A DNA stretch of 24,150 bases from CAZRIT01 sp964600225 (GTDB lineage Bacteria > Bacillota > Clostridia > Christensenellales > CAG-138). The position numbers were made by a program, and so were the translations under genes. How positions within the stretch are numbered: position 1 is the stretch's first letter; the number at the start of each line of letters is the position of its first letter. The notes below the pieces were generated by a model that was not told where the DNA came from, did not search any database, and was given only the letters and a program-made list of their open reading frames with translations. The stretch is from assembly GCA_964600225.1 (NCBI GenBank), contig CAZRIT010000024.1, positions 1-24,150 on the forward strand. Direction: 5' to 3'. Below are positions 15,043 to 22,928 of this stretch, in pieces.

Positions 15043-16080
15043 ATGGAAACCCTGGACAAGCCCGAGCGGATCGGCAGCTATGACCCGCTGCCGACGGATA
15101 CCAACCTGCGCCGCCGATACACGCTCAAGCGCGTCATCGGCAGCGGCGCGCACGGCATTACCTACGAGGCAATGGATTACCGCGCGGGGCAGCAGGTGGT
15201 CGTTAAGGAATACTTCCCGCGCGAGCTGGCCGTGCGCGCATCGGGCACGGTCGCCGTTTCTCCGAAGGATCGCGCGTCGGGCGCGCTGTTCTTCCTGGGT
15301 TCGGAGATGTTTTTAAGGCAGCACAGCGCCCTGATGCAGGCCATCGGCAACCCAAACCTTGTATCCGTATTCGACGTGTTCTTTGAAAACGGCACCGTGT
15401 ATGCCGTTATGGAAAAGCTCGGCGGCGTCACGCCGATGGGCTATGTCCGCCTGAAGGGGCGGCTCATTGACCGTGGCGAGCTGATGCGCATCCTGCTCAG
15501 CGTGGCCGATGCGCTATTGGTCGTGCATTCTCTCAATATTCTGCATCACGATATCACGGATGAAAGCATCCTGCTGTGCACCGACGGCACCGTGAAGCTG
15601 ATCGATTTCGGCGCGGCACGGCGGACGCTGATGCTGCGCCGCGAGCCAGACGATAGCTTAACCTTTGCCGATATCTGCGCCGTCGGGCGGGCGCTGTATC
15701 CCGCGTTTGTCGGCAAACCCGTCCCGACCGATCGGCAGCAGCTTATGCAGGCGCTCCCGCCCGATTTGGCCGCGCTGTTTGAAGGGATGCTGTCGGCGGA
15801 CCCGCAGCGGCGGTTTGACACGGTGTTCGCCTTCCGCCATGCGCTCGGCGGCATGGACATTGCGCCCGAACAGCTTGCCGTAACCGAGGCGGACGTGCGC
15901 GCGCTGGATCGGGATATGCAGGCGGCCGCTCATGAACGCAATCGAGCGGAACGGCCGCAGCCCCATGTGCCCGCGCACGCAGCGGAGGGCAAACAAAAGC
16001 GCCGCATCCTGCTGTTCTACGGCGGCGTGGTGGCGGCGGCGTTGATCGTGGCGCTGATACTCAGGTTCTTTGTGCTGTAA
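15043..16080 (+). CDS. Hanks-type Ser/Thr kinase-like protein with degenerate motifs and C-terminal membrane anchor
   Basis: This 345-residue protein has a protein-kinase fold. The Gly loop is GSGAHG (33-38), the ATP lysine is K55 in VVVKEYF, the catalytic loop is HHDITDES (168-175) and the Mg motif is DFG (188-190). Two departures stand out. The loop has T172 and S175 where HRDxKPxN has Lys and Asn. The activation segment runs from DFGAARRTLMLRREPDD straight into LTFADICAVGRALY, so the APE/P+1 region seems to be missing. Activity is therefore doubtful. A single helix (about 322-343) ends the protein with almost nothing outside. ATG 15043 has AAGGGGG nine bases upstream and lies 18 bases after the peptidase gene, suggesting one transcript. 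Confidence 0.85.
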   Translation: METLDKPERIGSYDPLPTDTNLRRRYTLKRVIGSGAHGITYEAMDYRAGQQVVVKEYFPRELAVRASGTVAVSPKDRASGALFFLGSEMFLRQHSALMQAIGNPNLVSVFDVFFENGTVYAVMEKLGGVTPMGYVRLKGRLIDRGELMRILLSVADALLVVHSLNILHHDITDESILLCTDGTVKLIDFGAARRTLMLRREPDDSLTFADICAVGRALYPAFVGKPVPTDRQQLMQALPPDLAALFEGMLSADPQRRFDTVFAFRHALGGMDIAPEQLAVTEADVRALDRDMQAAAHERNRAERPQPHVPAHAAEGKQKRRILLFYGGVVAAALIVALILRFFVL

Positions 16081-16722
16081 CCAATCAGGTACGACCGCAC
16101 GCTGGCGGAGCGCATCCACGACTTCTTTGAGGACTTCTACAACAGCCTGTCGGATATCCTGAACAGTCTGGTCTATGGGGAGGGCAACAAGCAGGAATAC
16201 TATGCGCTTTCCGCGGATGTGCAGGCTGTGCGCGAGATTACGGATGTGTTCATGGCGGGGTTGGATGGAGCCTCTAGCTATAGTATGTCAAATGAAACAA
16301 ACAATGCAAAGAGGCAATACAGTCTAAAAGAATTTGGGCTTGAGAACTTTGATAAGGAGACGCTCAACAACATAAAACTCAAGGGAGGTATAGTGATATC
16401 CACGCGCCAGGAGCTTTTTGATCATGTTAAAAATGCCATTGATAGCGTCGAAAAGAAAAACATGTATATAGGCGTTATTGACAGGAGTGTTCTTGACAAA
16501 AATGAGAAAGACTTGTCAGCAAAACTATTTCGTGATAAGCAGTACTCATTTGTCATGTCATATGATGATGTTAGACACATTTTCGGTGAGCATTTTAAAA
16601 CGATTGACGATACCGTTGATGCGATTGAACGCTTGTATACAATGCTTTCATCATATGAGACGGTTGAATTAAAGACGGGAAAAAAGACGAGCGTAAGCTG
16701 GTTTTTAAAAAAGGTTTCCTGA
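16081..16722 (+). pseudogene. Remnant of a mobile-element polyvalent protein, first fragment with BECR-like domain
   Basis: This open frame has no plausible start: it follows the kinase stop in the same frame and reads RYDRTLAERIHDFFEDFYNS at once. As far as I can recall, the run to about residue 60 resembles the helical region of very large polyvalent proteins of conjugative elements and phages. After KRQYSLKEFGLENFD the base composition becomes strongly AT-rich. The frame then encodes a domain with MYIGVIDRSVL, MSYDDVRHIFGEHF and YETVELKTGKKTSVSW, resembling phage BECR (barnase/EndoU/ColicinE5/RelE-like) nucleases. It stops at TGA 16720-16722. Dropping one A from the A6 run at 16707-16712 continues the protein as RFPDADYLQVSIASNKNRAL in the next fragment, so the stop is a frameshift. 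A GTG at 16219 could still give a 167-residue product. Confidence 0.75.
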
Positions 16723-17169
16723 CGCGGATTACTTACAGGTATCAATAGCTTCAAACAAAAACCGCGCGCTTGATTTGGTAACGTTGTATATCACAAAAAT
16801 AAACAGGAGCCAATCTGTTCCGCCTGCTGCCAATAATGGCGGCTTGCAGCGGGGCTCGGCTCCTAATAAAAGCATACGCAACTCCGCCCAAAAAAGCAAC
16901 CCCGAACAGTGCGAATCTTTGATCGATTCCCTAATCAAGGAGAATGAGCGCCGACTATCGTTGAAAAACGACCGTAAGACGGAGTTTTCCGAGCAGCAGA
17001 GTCTGCTTCAAGCGGAGGAGACCGCTGCCGATCAAGCCGAGGTGCACGCGGAGGAGTTGGAGCGCGTGCGTGAGGAAAACAGGCGCTTGTCCGTTATGAT
17101 CGGTTCCTTAAAGGAGCAGTTCAAGTTGACCAAGGGTTACCGACCGAACGAGAAAGCGCTCAACCGCGT
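16712..17169 (+). pseudogene. Remnant of the same polyvalent protein, second (frameshifted) fragment
   Basis: In the +1 frame relative to the first fragment the sequence reads RFPDADYLQVSIASNKNRAL and then DLVTLYITKINRSQSVPP. That looks like the end of the BECR-like domain. A low-complexity linker follows, then a Glu-rich predicted coiled coil (EELERVREENRRLSVMIGSL) leading into KEQFKLTKGYRPNEKALNRV. The last motif is, to my knowledge, typical of the conserved internal region of large element-encoded polyvalent proteins. The reading stops shortly after at 17183-17185, but loss of one base near 17168-17170 moves the coding sense to the third frame. A standalone start (TTG 16775) has no ribosome binding site. 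I treat it as decayed. Confidence 0.72.
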
Positions 17170-17490
17170 GCGCGGGAATTGCTGAAACAGACGAGCAGCA
17201 CATACGACCAGACGGCTCTGACAGAGGACTTGCGCGGCTTGTTTGAGTTCATCGGCGGTCAAAAGGCGTTTGACAGTGACGAGGCAATGGCGCGGGCCGT
17301 TGCAATTGCCAAAACCGTGCTCAACAAATCGTCCGAGCGGGATACGTTGCTCTATGACAACACGGCCAACGAGCGGGACTATTTCCGTAGCCATCGGTTT
17401 GCGCTGACGGAAACGCAGAAAGCGGAAGTTGCGCGCCGGTATGGCAGCTATGACGCTTTCCGCAGGAGCATGATGGGCAAGCTGATTTGG
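17170..17490 (+). pseudogene. Remnant of the same polyvalent protein, third fragment, truncated
   Basis: This frame reads ARELLKQTSSTYDQTALTED, then RGLFEFIGG, ARAVAIAKTVLNKSSERD, and LTETQKAEVARRYGSYDAFR-RSMMGK. It continues the preceding fragment with a one-base frameshift. As I recall, the intact relatives contain the same series (LLKQYSS-, LFDYI-, -A..IA..VLEKS-, and -YGSY.DFR-). After MMGK the homology-like sequence ends. The remaining codons (to TGA 17533-17535) run through the terminator of the opposite aminopeptidase gene, so the protein is cut at about 17490. With its N-terminus also missing, this is the middle of a once much larger gene. Confidence 0.72.
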
Positions 17491-17494
17491 CAGC

Positions 17495-17523
17495 AAAAAG
17501 CGGCAGGGCAAAAGCCCTGCCGC
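17495..17523 (-). terminator. Rho-independent terminator of the M29 aminopeptidase gene
   Basis: GCGGCAGGGC (17500-17509), AAAA loop, GCCCTGCCGC (17514-17523) form a perfect 10-bp stem. On the minus strand this is followed by TTTTT (17499-17495). It lies 17 bases after the aminopeptidase stop. Confidence 0.92.
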
Positions 17524-17539
17524 GTGCGTGTTTGAACGA

Positions 17540-18655
17540 TTACTTCAGGTTTTCGGGGTTGAGGCACTCCAGCTCGGGCAGCACGAAGCGGCCGTCTTTA
17601 CGGATGAGGACGTCGTCGAAGTAGATTTCGCCGCCGCCGTACGCGCTTGTCTGGATGAGCACCAGATCCCAGTGCTGCGCGCTCTTGTTGCCGTTGTTGC
17701 AGTCATCGTAGCAGGAGCCGGGCGTAAAGTGGATGCTGCCCGCGATCTTTTCGTCAAACAGCGTGTCCTTCATGGGGAAGGTGATGTAGGGGTTGACGCC
17801 GATGGCAAACTCGCCTACATAGCGCGCGCCCTCGTCGATATCCAGCATCTCATTGATGCGCTTGTCGTCGTTGGAGGTCGCTTTGACGATCTTGCCGTCC
17901 TTGAACGTAAACTTGATATCGGTGTAGGTAAAGCCATCCTCCAGCGAGGGCGTGTTGTAGGCGATGGTGCCGTTGACGCTGGTTTTGACGGGGGCTGTGT
18001 AGATTTCGCCGTCGGGGATGTTCATGTTCCCCGCACACTTGATGGCGGGCATGCCCTTGATGGAGAAGTTGAGGTCGGTGCCGGGGCCGACGATGCGTAC
18101 CTTGTCGGTGCGCTCCATCAGCGATTTGAGGCTGTCCATGGCGCGGTCCATCTTGCCGTAGTCGAGGCAGCAGACGTTGAAATAGTAGTCCTCAAACGCT
18201 TCCGTGCTCATATCGGCAAGCTGCGCCATGGAGGGCGACGGGTACCGCAGCACCACCCACTTGGTCTTGGGCACGCGAATTTCGCCGTGTACGGGCACCC
18301 AGTAGTAGGTGGCGTAGTCGTTCATCCTGTCGCTTGGCACATCGGCCATTTCGTTGGCGTTGCTGCCGCCGCGCACGCCGATAAAGGCCTGCATTTGGGA
18401 CATAAGCTTGGCGTCTACCTCGGCGCGCAGCTTTAGCTGTTCGGGCGTGCAGTGCATGAGCATTTCGCGGTCGTACTCTTTGTCGCCAACCCACAAAAAG
18501 GGCGTGCCGCCCGCTTTGTACACGGCCTTGATGAGCGCGCGCGTAAGATCCTCATTGCCGCCGATGGTTTCGATGAGTACGTTTTCGCCCTTTTGGACGT
18601 TGCAGGAAAAGTTGACCAGCCCGTCGGCCAGTTGCAGAATTCTGGGATCAAACAT
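17540..18655 (-). CDS. M29-family aminopeptidase
   Basis: This 371-residue enzyme matches the M29 (AmpS/PepS) metallo-aminopeptidases that release N-terminal residues from peptides in the cytoplasm. The metal-ligand regions are visible in order: PDGEIYTAPVKTSVNGTI, GARYVGEFAIGVNP, EKIAGSIHFTPGSCYDD, and KSAQHWDLVLIQ with its His and Asp. A tail (GGGEIYFDDVLIRKDGRFVL) matches the family's closing segment. The substrate-side residues were not assessed. ATG 18655 has GGAGG seven bases upstream. The gene follows the MFS gene on the same strand with a 58-base gap and has a strong terminator. Length is slightly shorter than the roughly 410 residues of classical AmpS. Confidence 0.92.
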   Translation of the reverse strand: MFDPRILQLADGLVNFSCNVQKGENVLIETIGGNEDLTRALIKAVYKAGGTPFLWVGDKEYDREMLMHCTPEQLKLRAEVDAKLMSQMQAFIGVRGGSNANEMADVPSDRMNDYATYYWVPVHGEIRVPKTKWVVLRYPSPSMAQLADMSTEAFEDYYFNVCCLDYGKMDRAMDSLKSLMERTDKVRIVGPGTDLNFSIKGMPAIKCAGNMNIPDGEIYTAPVKTSVNGTIAYNTPSLEDGFTYTDIKFTFKDGKIVKATSNDDKRINEMLDIDEGARYVGEFAIGVNPYITFPMKDTLFDEKIAGSIHFTPGSCYDDCNNGNKSAQHWDLVLIQTSAYGGGEIYFDDVLIRKDGRFVLPELECLNPENLK

Positions 18656-18713
18656 ATGGTTTCCTCCATGATATATTTGTGTGTTTGCGTGGTCAGTTAA
18701 GACTATTATGACA

Positions 18714-19961
18714 TCAAACGTTCACGTTGTAAATCCGTTTGACGGCTTCCCGTCCCGGCAGCAGGATGCAGATGACGGCAATGATGCCAAGCGCTTCCGC
18801 GGCAACGATCGCCGTGCGCAGCGGAATAAATTCGCTCACCGCGCCCGCCAAGAGCCGCCCGATGATGGAGCCCATAAAGAACATCATCGAAAACACCCCG
18901 TTGAACCGTCCGCGCACGGAGTCGTCCACATAGCTTTGCGTGCCCGTTACGCGGATGTTGTAGCTGGTTACGCCCAGTACGCCGATCATGAAATGGCAGG
19001 CGATCATACCCGCGTACGGCAGGAACAAAAAGCCGCCTTCCAATACATGCAGCGCAATGTACACAAACACCGCAATGGCGAACTTGTACGCCGTCGGGTA
19101 GCGGAAGCGGTAGTGGATGCCGCCGCCCACCAGCCTGCCCGCGGTGGATATGGCCATAATCACCGCGTAGCGGGTGATGCCATCGGGCACGGAGAGCTTG
19201 AAGTACGGGAGCATGAGCGTTTCGGAAATGCTAAAGCACAGCGTATTCATGAAAAAGTACGCCGTAATGAACGCAAGCCCGTGCTCGCGCTTGAGGTAAT
19301 CGAAGCCGTCCTTGAGATCCGCGGTGAGCTTTTTGCCGTCGAAGCGCGCCGTCTGCCGCTTGCCGACGTGCCGCTCGTCCACGGAAATCTGCGTTTCCGC
19401 AACGGCGGCAATCAGGAAGGAGGCCGCGTTGAACAGAAACAGCGGCGCAAGCCCCACAGTTTTGTAGCAGACGCCCGCGATGGGCACCATGATGGTCTGC
19501 GCCAGCGGGTAGATCAGGCTGGATACGGAATAGGCGCGGGTAAAATTGCCCTCGCTGATGAGCGTAGGATAGAAGCTGTCGTAGGCGACCGTATAGATGC
19601 TGTCGATGCTGCCGATGACGACGGACGCCATCAGGAACGTCACATAATGGAACCAGTCGTTCCTTAACAGCAGGTAGACGATCAAATACAGGCCGCAGGA
19701 GACAAAATCCAGCGTATAGATGACCTTTCTGCGGGAAAAGCGGTCCAGATACGAGCCTGCCAGCACGGGCAGGATGATGCGCGGCAGACTGTACGCCACC
19801 ATAAACAGCGCGTACAGCAGCACGCTCTGCGTATAATCCAACACCAGCAGCCCGATGATAAAGCCCGACACGGCGTTGCCGAACATCGAAACGACCGAGC
19901 CGAGGGTGATGATGGTAAAGTTTTTTGTCCACAGCTTTTGCGGCGGTTTTGGCAGTTCCAT
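18714..19961 (-). CDS. MFS transporter (DHA3-type drug/metabolite exporter-like)
   Basis: This 415-residue protein has about twelve hydrophobic helices and the major-facilitator layout. NFTIITLGSVVSMFGNAVSG leads into helix 1, and AGSYLDRFSRRKVIYTLDF carries the loop 2-3 motif (G-x-x-x-D-R-x-x-R-R). A large basic central loop (DERHVGKRQTARFDGKKL) separates the two halves, and VDDSVRGRFNGVFSMMFFMG repeats the motif in the second half. The closest group by feel is DHA3-type (MefA/enterobactin exporter-like); the substrate is unknown. The start at ATG 19961 (MELPKPPQKLW) has no Shine-Dalgarno sequence and lies seven bases from a -10 box, so the message seems leaderless. The in-frame TTG at 19997 overlaps the promoter. 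Confidence 0.9.
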   Translation of the reverse strand: MELPKPPQKLWTKNFTIITLGSVVSMFGNAVSGFIIGLLVLDYTQSVLLYALFMVAYSLPRIILPVLAGSYLDRFSRRKVIYTLDFVSCGLYLIVYLLLRNDWFHYVTFLMASVVIGSIDSIYTVAYDSFYPTLISEGNFTRAYSVSSLIYPLAQTIMVPIAGVCYKTVGLAPLFLFNAASFLIAAVAETQISVDERHVGKRQTARFDGKKLTADLKDGFDYLKREHGLAFITAYFFMNTLCFSISETLMLPYFKLSVPDGITRYAVIMAISTAGRLVGGGIHYRFRYPTAYKFAIAVFVYIALHVLEGGFLFLPYAGMIACHFMIGVLGVTSYNIRVTGTQSYVDDSVRGRFNGVFSMMFFMGSIIGRLLAGAVSEFIPLRTAIVAAEALGIIAVICILLPGREAVKRIYNVNV

Positions 19962-19968
19962 GACGCAA

Positions 19969-19997
19969 AATATAACATGTTGCAATGGAAATTGCAA
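19969..19997 (-). promoter_or_regulatory. Promoter of the MFS gene, sharing its -35 with tldD
   Basis: On the minus strand TTGCAA (19997-19992), a 17-base spacer and TATATT (19974-19969), preceded by TGT. The predicted start falls at 19962-19961, exactly at the ATG. TTGCAA is its own reverse complement and serves the opposite promoter too. Confidence 0.7.
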
Positions 19998-20020
19998 TGG
20001 GCGGTCATTTTCGATATACT
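19992..20020 (+). promoter_or_regulatory. Promoter of tldD-tldE, sharing its -35 with the MFS gene
   Basis: TTGCAA (19992-19997), a 17-base spacer and TATACT (20015-20020). Predicted start near 20027. The same six bases act as -35 for both divergent promoters. Confidence 0.7.
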
Positions 20021-20092
20021 GATATGGTTATCAATTGATTTGCGTTGGCGGGCACAGCCATGCGCCGCGCGATACAGAAGGGGGACATCGGC

Positions 20093-21478
20093 TTGATATC
20101 GCAGGAAGACGCCTTGCGGGTGCTCGACGCCGCAAGCGCAAGCGGCGCGGACTACGCGGAGCTGTTTTTGGAGGATACCGACGGCACGCACATCGGCATG
20201 CGTGGGACGACTGTGGAAAACGCCGTCTATACGCGCATCTCGGGCGCGGGCGTGCGGGTATTTTCGGGCGTGCGCAGCGCCTATGCGTACGCGGCGGATA
20301 CATCGTTGGAAACGCTTTTGGAAACGGCGCGCCTGGCGGCCGCGGCCATACAGGGGCACGGCGGCGACAGGGCGGTTGCGTTGACCGAGCGTCGTTTTGC
20401 CATGGGCATGCAGGTTCCCTTTGCCGAGGTGCAAAACCGCCGCCGCATCGACGTCATGCGGGAGGCCGCCAAGGCCGCGCTGGGCGCTTCCGATGCGGTG
20501 ACGCAGGTGATGGTGAACTATCTGGACCGCGTGGAGCGGGTTTGCATCGCTTCCACCGACGGCGTGTTTGCGTTCGATGAGCGGCCGCGCACGAGGCTTG
20601 CGGTGCGCGCGGTTGCCATGCGCGGCGGCGAGGCGCAGACGGGGCATGCGGGCCCGGGTATGCGGCGCGGGTTTGAAGCATATCAATTCATCGACGCCGC
20701 GGGCGCTGGCAAAAGGGCGGGCGACATGGCCGTGACCATGCTGGATGCGCCCGAGTGCCCCGCGGGCGTGATGCCCGTGGTGATCGACGGCGGCTTTGGC
20801 GGCGTGATCTTCCACGAGGCCTGCGGGCATTCGCTGGAGGCCACGAGCGTCGGCAAGGGCAATTCAGAGTTTTGCGGTAAGCTGGGACAATTGGTGGCGG
20901 CGCCGTGCGTGACGGCCGTGGATGACGGCACGCTTCCGCACAAATGGGGGACGCTGAGCATTGACGACGAGGGCACGCCCACAAGACGCAATGTGCTCAT
21001 CGAAAACGGCGTGCTCAAAGGGTACCTCATCGATAAGCTTGGCAGCCGCCGCATGGGCATGCCGCCGACGGGCTCGTCGCGCAGGCAAAGCTACCTGTAT
21101 GCGCCCACGTCGCGCATGACCAATACGTTCATCTGCGCAGGAACCGACGATGAAGCGGAGATGATCCGCACCATGGGCGACGGGCTGTTTGCCAAGGAGA
21201 TGGGCGGCGGCTCGGTCAACCCCGCAACGGGAGAGTTCAACTTTGCCGTCAGCGAAGGGTGTCTGGTGCGCGGCGGAGAAATTGTCAGCCCCGTGCGCGG
21301 CGCCACGCTGATCGGCAACGGCGCCGATATCCTCAAACGCATCGACCGCGTAGGGCCGCGGATGTGGATGGCGCAGGGCATGTGCGGCTCCGCCTCGGGC
21401 TCTGTTCCGACCAATGTCGGGCAGCCGCGCATCCGTGTGAAAGAAATCACCGTCGGCGGCAAAGGAGGCGTACAATGA
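20093..21478 (+). CDS. tldD: TldD-type metalloprotease subunit
   Basis: This 461-residue protein is the catalytic subunit of the TldD/TldE zinc protease, known in E. coli for processing microcin B17 and degrading CcdA; in general it cleaves unfolded short peptides. The metal motif HEACGH (residues 241-246) in VIFHEACGHSLEATSVGKGN is the TldD HExxxH. Also visible are SGADYAELFLED near the N-terminus, SGAGVRVFSGVRSAYAYA, and MGMPPTGSSRRQSYLYAPTS. I favour TTG 20093, since AAGGGGG ends eight bases upstream and the family core begins soon after. ATG 20060 is an alternative with a weaker site. AGGAGG just before the stop drives tldE, which overlaps by four bases. Confidence 0.93.
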   Translation: MISQEDALRVLDAASASGADYAELFLEDTDGTHIGMRGTTVENAVYTRISGAGVRVFSGVRSAYAYAADTSLETLLETARLAAAAIQGHGGDRAVALTERRFAMGMQVPFAEVQNRRRIDVMREAAKAALGASDAVTQVMVNYLDRVERVCIASTDGVFAFDERPRTRLAVRAVAMRGGEAQTGHAGPGMRRGFEAYQFIDAAGAGKRAGDMAVTMLDAPECPAGVMPVVIDGGFGGVIFHEACGHSLEATSVGKGNSEFCGKLGQLVAAPCVTAVDDGTLPHKWGTLSIDDEGTPTRRNVLIENGVLKGYLIDKLGSRRMGMPPTGSSRRQSYLYAPTSRMTNTFICAGTDDEAEMIRTMGDGLFAKEMGGGSVNPATGEFNFAVSEGCLVRGGEIVSPVRGATLIGNGADILKRIDRVGPRMWMAQGMCGSASGSVPTNVGQPRIRVKEITVGGKGGVQ

Positions 21479-22809
21479 TGGATAGAAACACCTTTTCGGA
21501 GCGCGTCAACGCCTATGCGCTGCGCGTTGGCTGTCGGGCGGCGGAAACGTTCTATGCCGCGTCCAAAGCGTTCTCGGTTACGGCGCTTGGCGGCGAGGTG
21601 GATGCGTACGAGGTCAGCAACACCGCGGGCGTCAGCGTGCGCGTCAACGTCAACGGGCGCGATGGCTACGCTTATACCGAACGGCTCGACGAGCCCGAGC
21701 GGCTGGTGGACCACGCCATTGACAACGCAGGCGCCATTGAGCAGGATGACCCGCACCCGATGCAATCGATGCAGGCATATCGGCCCGTTGAGCGTGCCGA
21801 TTGCCCGATCGACGGCATGGATGTCGCGGAAAAGATTGCGCTGGCGCTCGGCATGGAGCAGGCCGCCAAAAAGGCCGATCCCCGCGTGCAGCGCGTGATG
21901 CACTGCACCGTGGAAACCGCCGCGGGCGAAGTGGAGATGCGCAACACCCTGGGCCTCGCTGCCGCAAGGCGCACGGGGCTGCCGATGTGCTACCTGATGC
22001 CCGTTGTGCAGCAGGGCGACGAGGTGCAAACCGCCACGGCGTTCCGTATGGGCACGGAGGCGCACCATGTGGAAGCGTGCGCCGAGGAGGCCGTCGCAAC
22101 CGCCCTGTCGCGGCTGGGCGCAAAGCCCGTGCCGTCGGGCACTTATCAAGTGGTCATCCAAAACATGGCCATGGCTGAGCTGCTGCGCGCGTTTTTGCCG
22201 ATGTTCTCCGCCGAGGAAGCGCAAAAGGGCTGCTCGCTGCTCAACGGCAGGGAGGGGGAACAAATCGCCGCGGACTGCGTTACGCTCACCGACGATCCGT
22301 TCCACCCGCTCGCACCGCGCGCGTTCGATGGCGAGGGCACGCCCTGTCAAACCAAGCATATCATCGACCATGGCGTGCTGACGACGCTGCTGCATAACCT
22401 CAAGACCGCAAGAAAGGCGGGGGTGGAGAGCACGGGCAACGCCGTGCGTGCCTCCGCGGCGTCGCCCATCGGCGTGGGCCCGAGCATCCTCATCCTGCAC
22501 GCGGCGGACGGCGGGGAAGAGGACCTCCCAAAACGCATGGGCAGCGGGCTTTTGATTACCGATTTTTCGGGCCTGCACGCGGGCGTGGACGCCGTTTCGG
22601 GCGATTTTTCGCTGCAAGCACGCGGCAGGCTCATCGAAAACGGCGTGGACGTGTGCGCCGTCAGCGGCGTCACCCTGGCGGGCAATATGCTGCATGTGCT
22701 GCAAAGCGTGGCGTGCGTCGGAAACCAGGTGCGCTTTGCCATGCCAAGCGGCGCATTCGTCGCCTCGGCGGATGTCCTTGTGCCCGCATTGACCGTGGCG
22801 GGAAGCTGA
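21475..22809 (+). CDS. tldE: TldE/PmbA-type protease partner subunit
   Basis: This 444-residue protein is the non-catalytic partner of TldD in the heterodimeric zinc peptidase. It lacks the HExxxH motif, as expected. The N-terminal half contains KAFSVTALGGEVDAYEVSNT and GVSVRVNVNGRDGYAYTERL. The C-terminal half has MAELLRAFLPMFSAEEAQKG, TPCQTKHIIDHGVLTTLLHN, SGLLITDFSGLHAGVD and SGDFSLQARGRLIENGV, which are hallmarks of the family. AGGAGG ends six bases before ATG 21475, which overlaps the tldD stop (ATGA). The two are thus coupled and made in equal amounts. No microcin or other obvious peptide substrate gene lies next to them. Confidence 0.93.
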   Translation: MMDRNTFSERVNAYALRVGCRAAETFYAASKAFSVTALGGEVDAYEVSNTAGVSVRVNVNGRDGYAYTERLDEPERLVDHAIDNAGAIEQDDPHPMQSMQAYRPVERADCPIDGMDVAEKIALALGMEQAAKKADPRVQRVMHCTVETAAGEVEMRNTLGLAAARRTGLPMCYLMPVVQQGDEVQTATAFRMGTEAHHVEACAEEAVATALSRLGAKPVPSGTYQVVIQNMAMAELLRAFLPMFSAEEAQKGCSLLNGREGEQIAADCVTLTDDPFHPLAPRAFDGEGTPCQTKHIIDHGVLTTLLHNLKTARKAGVESTGNAVRASAASPIGVGPSILILHAADGGEEDLPKRMGSGLLITDFSGLHAGVDAVSGDFSLQARGRLIENGVDVCAVSGVTLAGNMLHVLQSVACVGNQVRFAMPSGAFVASADVLVPALTVAGS

Positions 22810-22825
22810 AAATGCAAATTGGCAG

Positions 22826-22853
22826 TTGACAAACAAGATATATTATATATAAT
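22826..22853 (+). promoter_or_regulatory. Strong promoter of the meso-DAP dehydrogenase gene
   Basis: TTGACA (22826-22831), a 16-base spacer and TATAAT (22848-22853), both perfect consensus hexamers. The spacer is very AT-rich. The predicted start is near 22860, giving a leader of about 70 bases with no recognised riboswitch; in particular it is too short for a lysine riboswitch. Confidence 0.9.
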
Positions 22854-22928
22854 AATCCATGTCCTGCGCGGCCGTTTGCAAAATGGCTTGGCGGGAAGTG
22901 AAATACAATCGGAAAGTGAGGATAGAAT

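Noticed and set aside
16707..16713. A-AAA-AAG heptamer suggesting programmed -1 frameshifting
   Set aside because: The zero frame fits the slippery pattern, but a -1 shift reaches a stop after about a dozen codons; continuation of the protein needs +1 (loss of one A), so simple decay or sequencing error is more likely.
21091..22836. 581-codon open frame antisense to tldD/tldE
   Set aside because: Lies fully opposite two clear genes and its translation has the composition of a reverse-complement shadow.
22860..22928. Riboswitch in the ddh leader
   Set aside because: About 70 bases, too short for a lysine riboswitch, and no stable conserved structure is visible.
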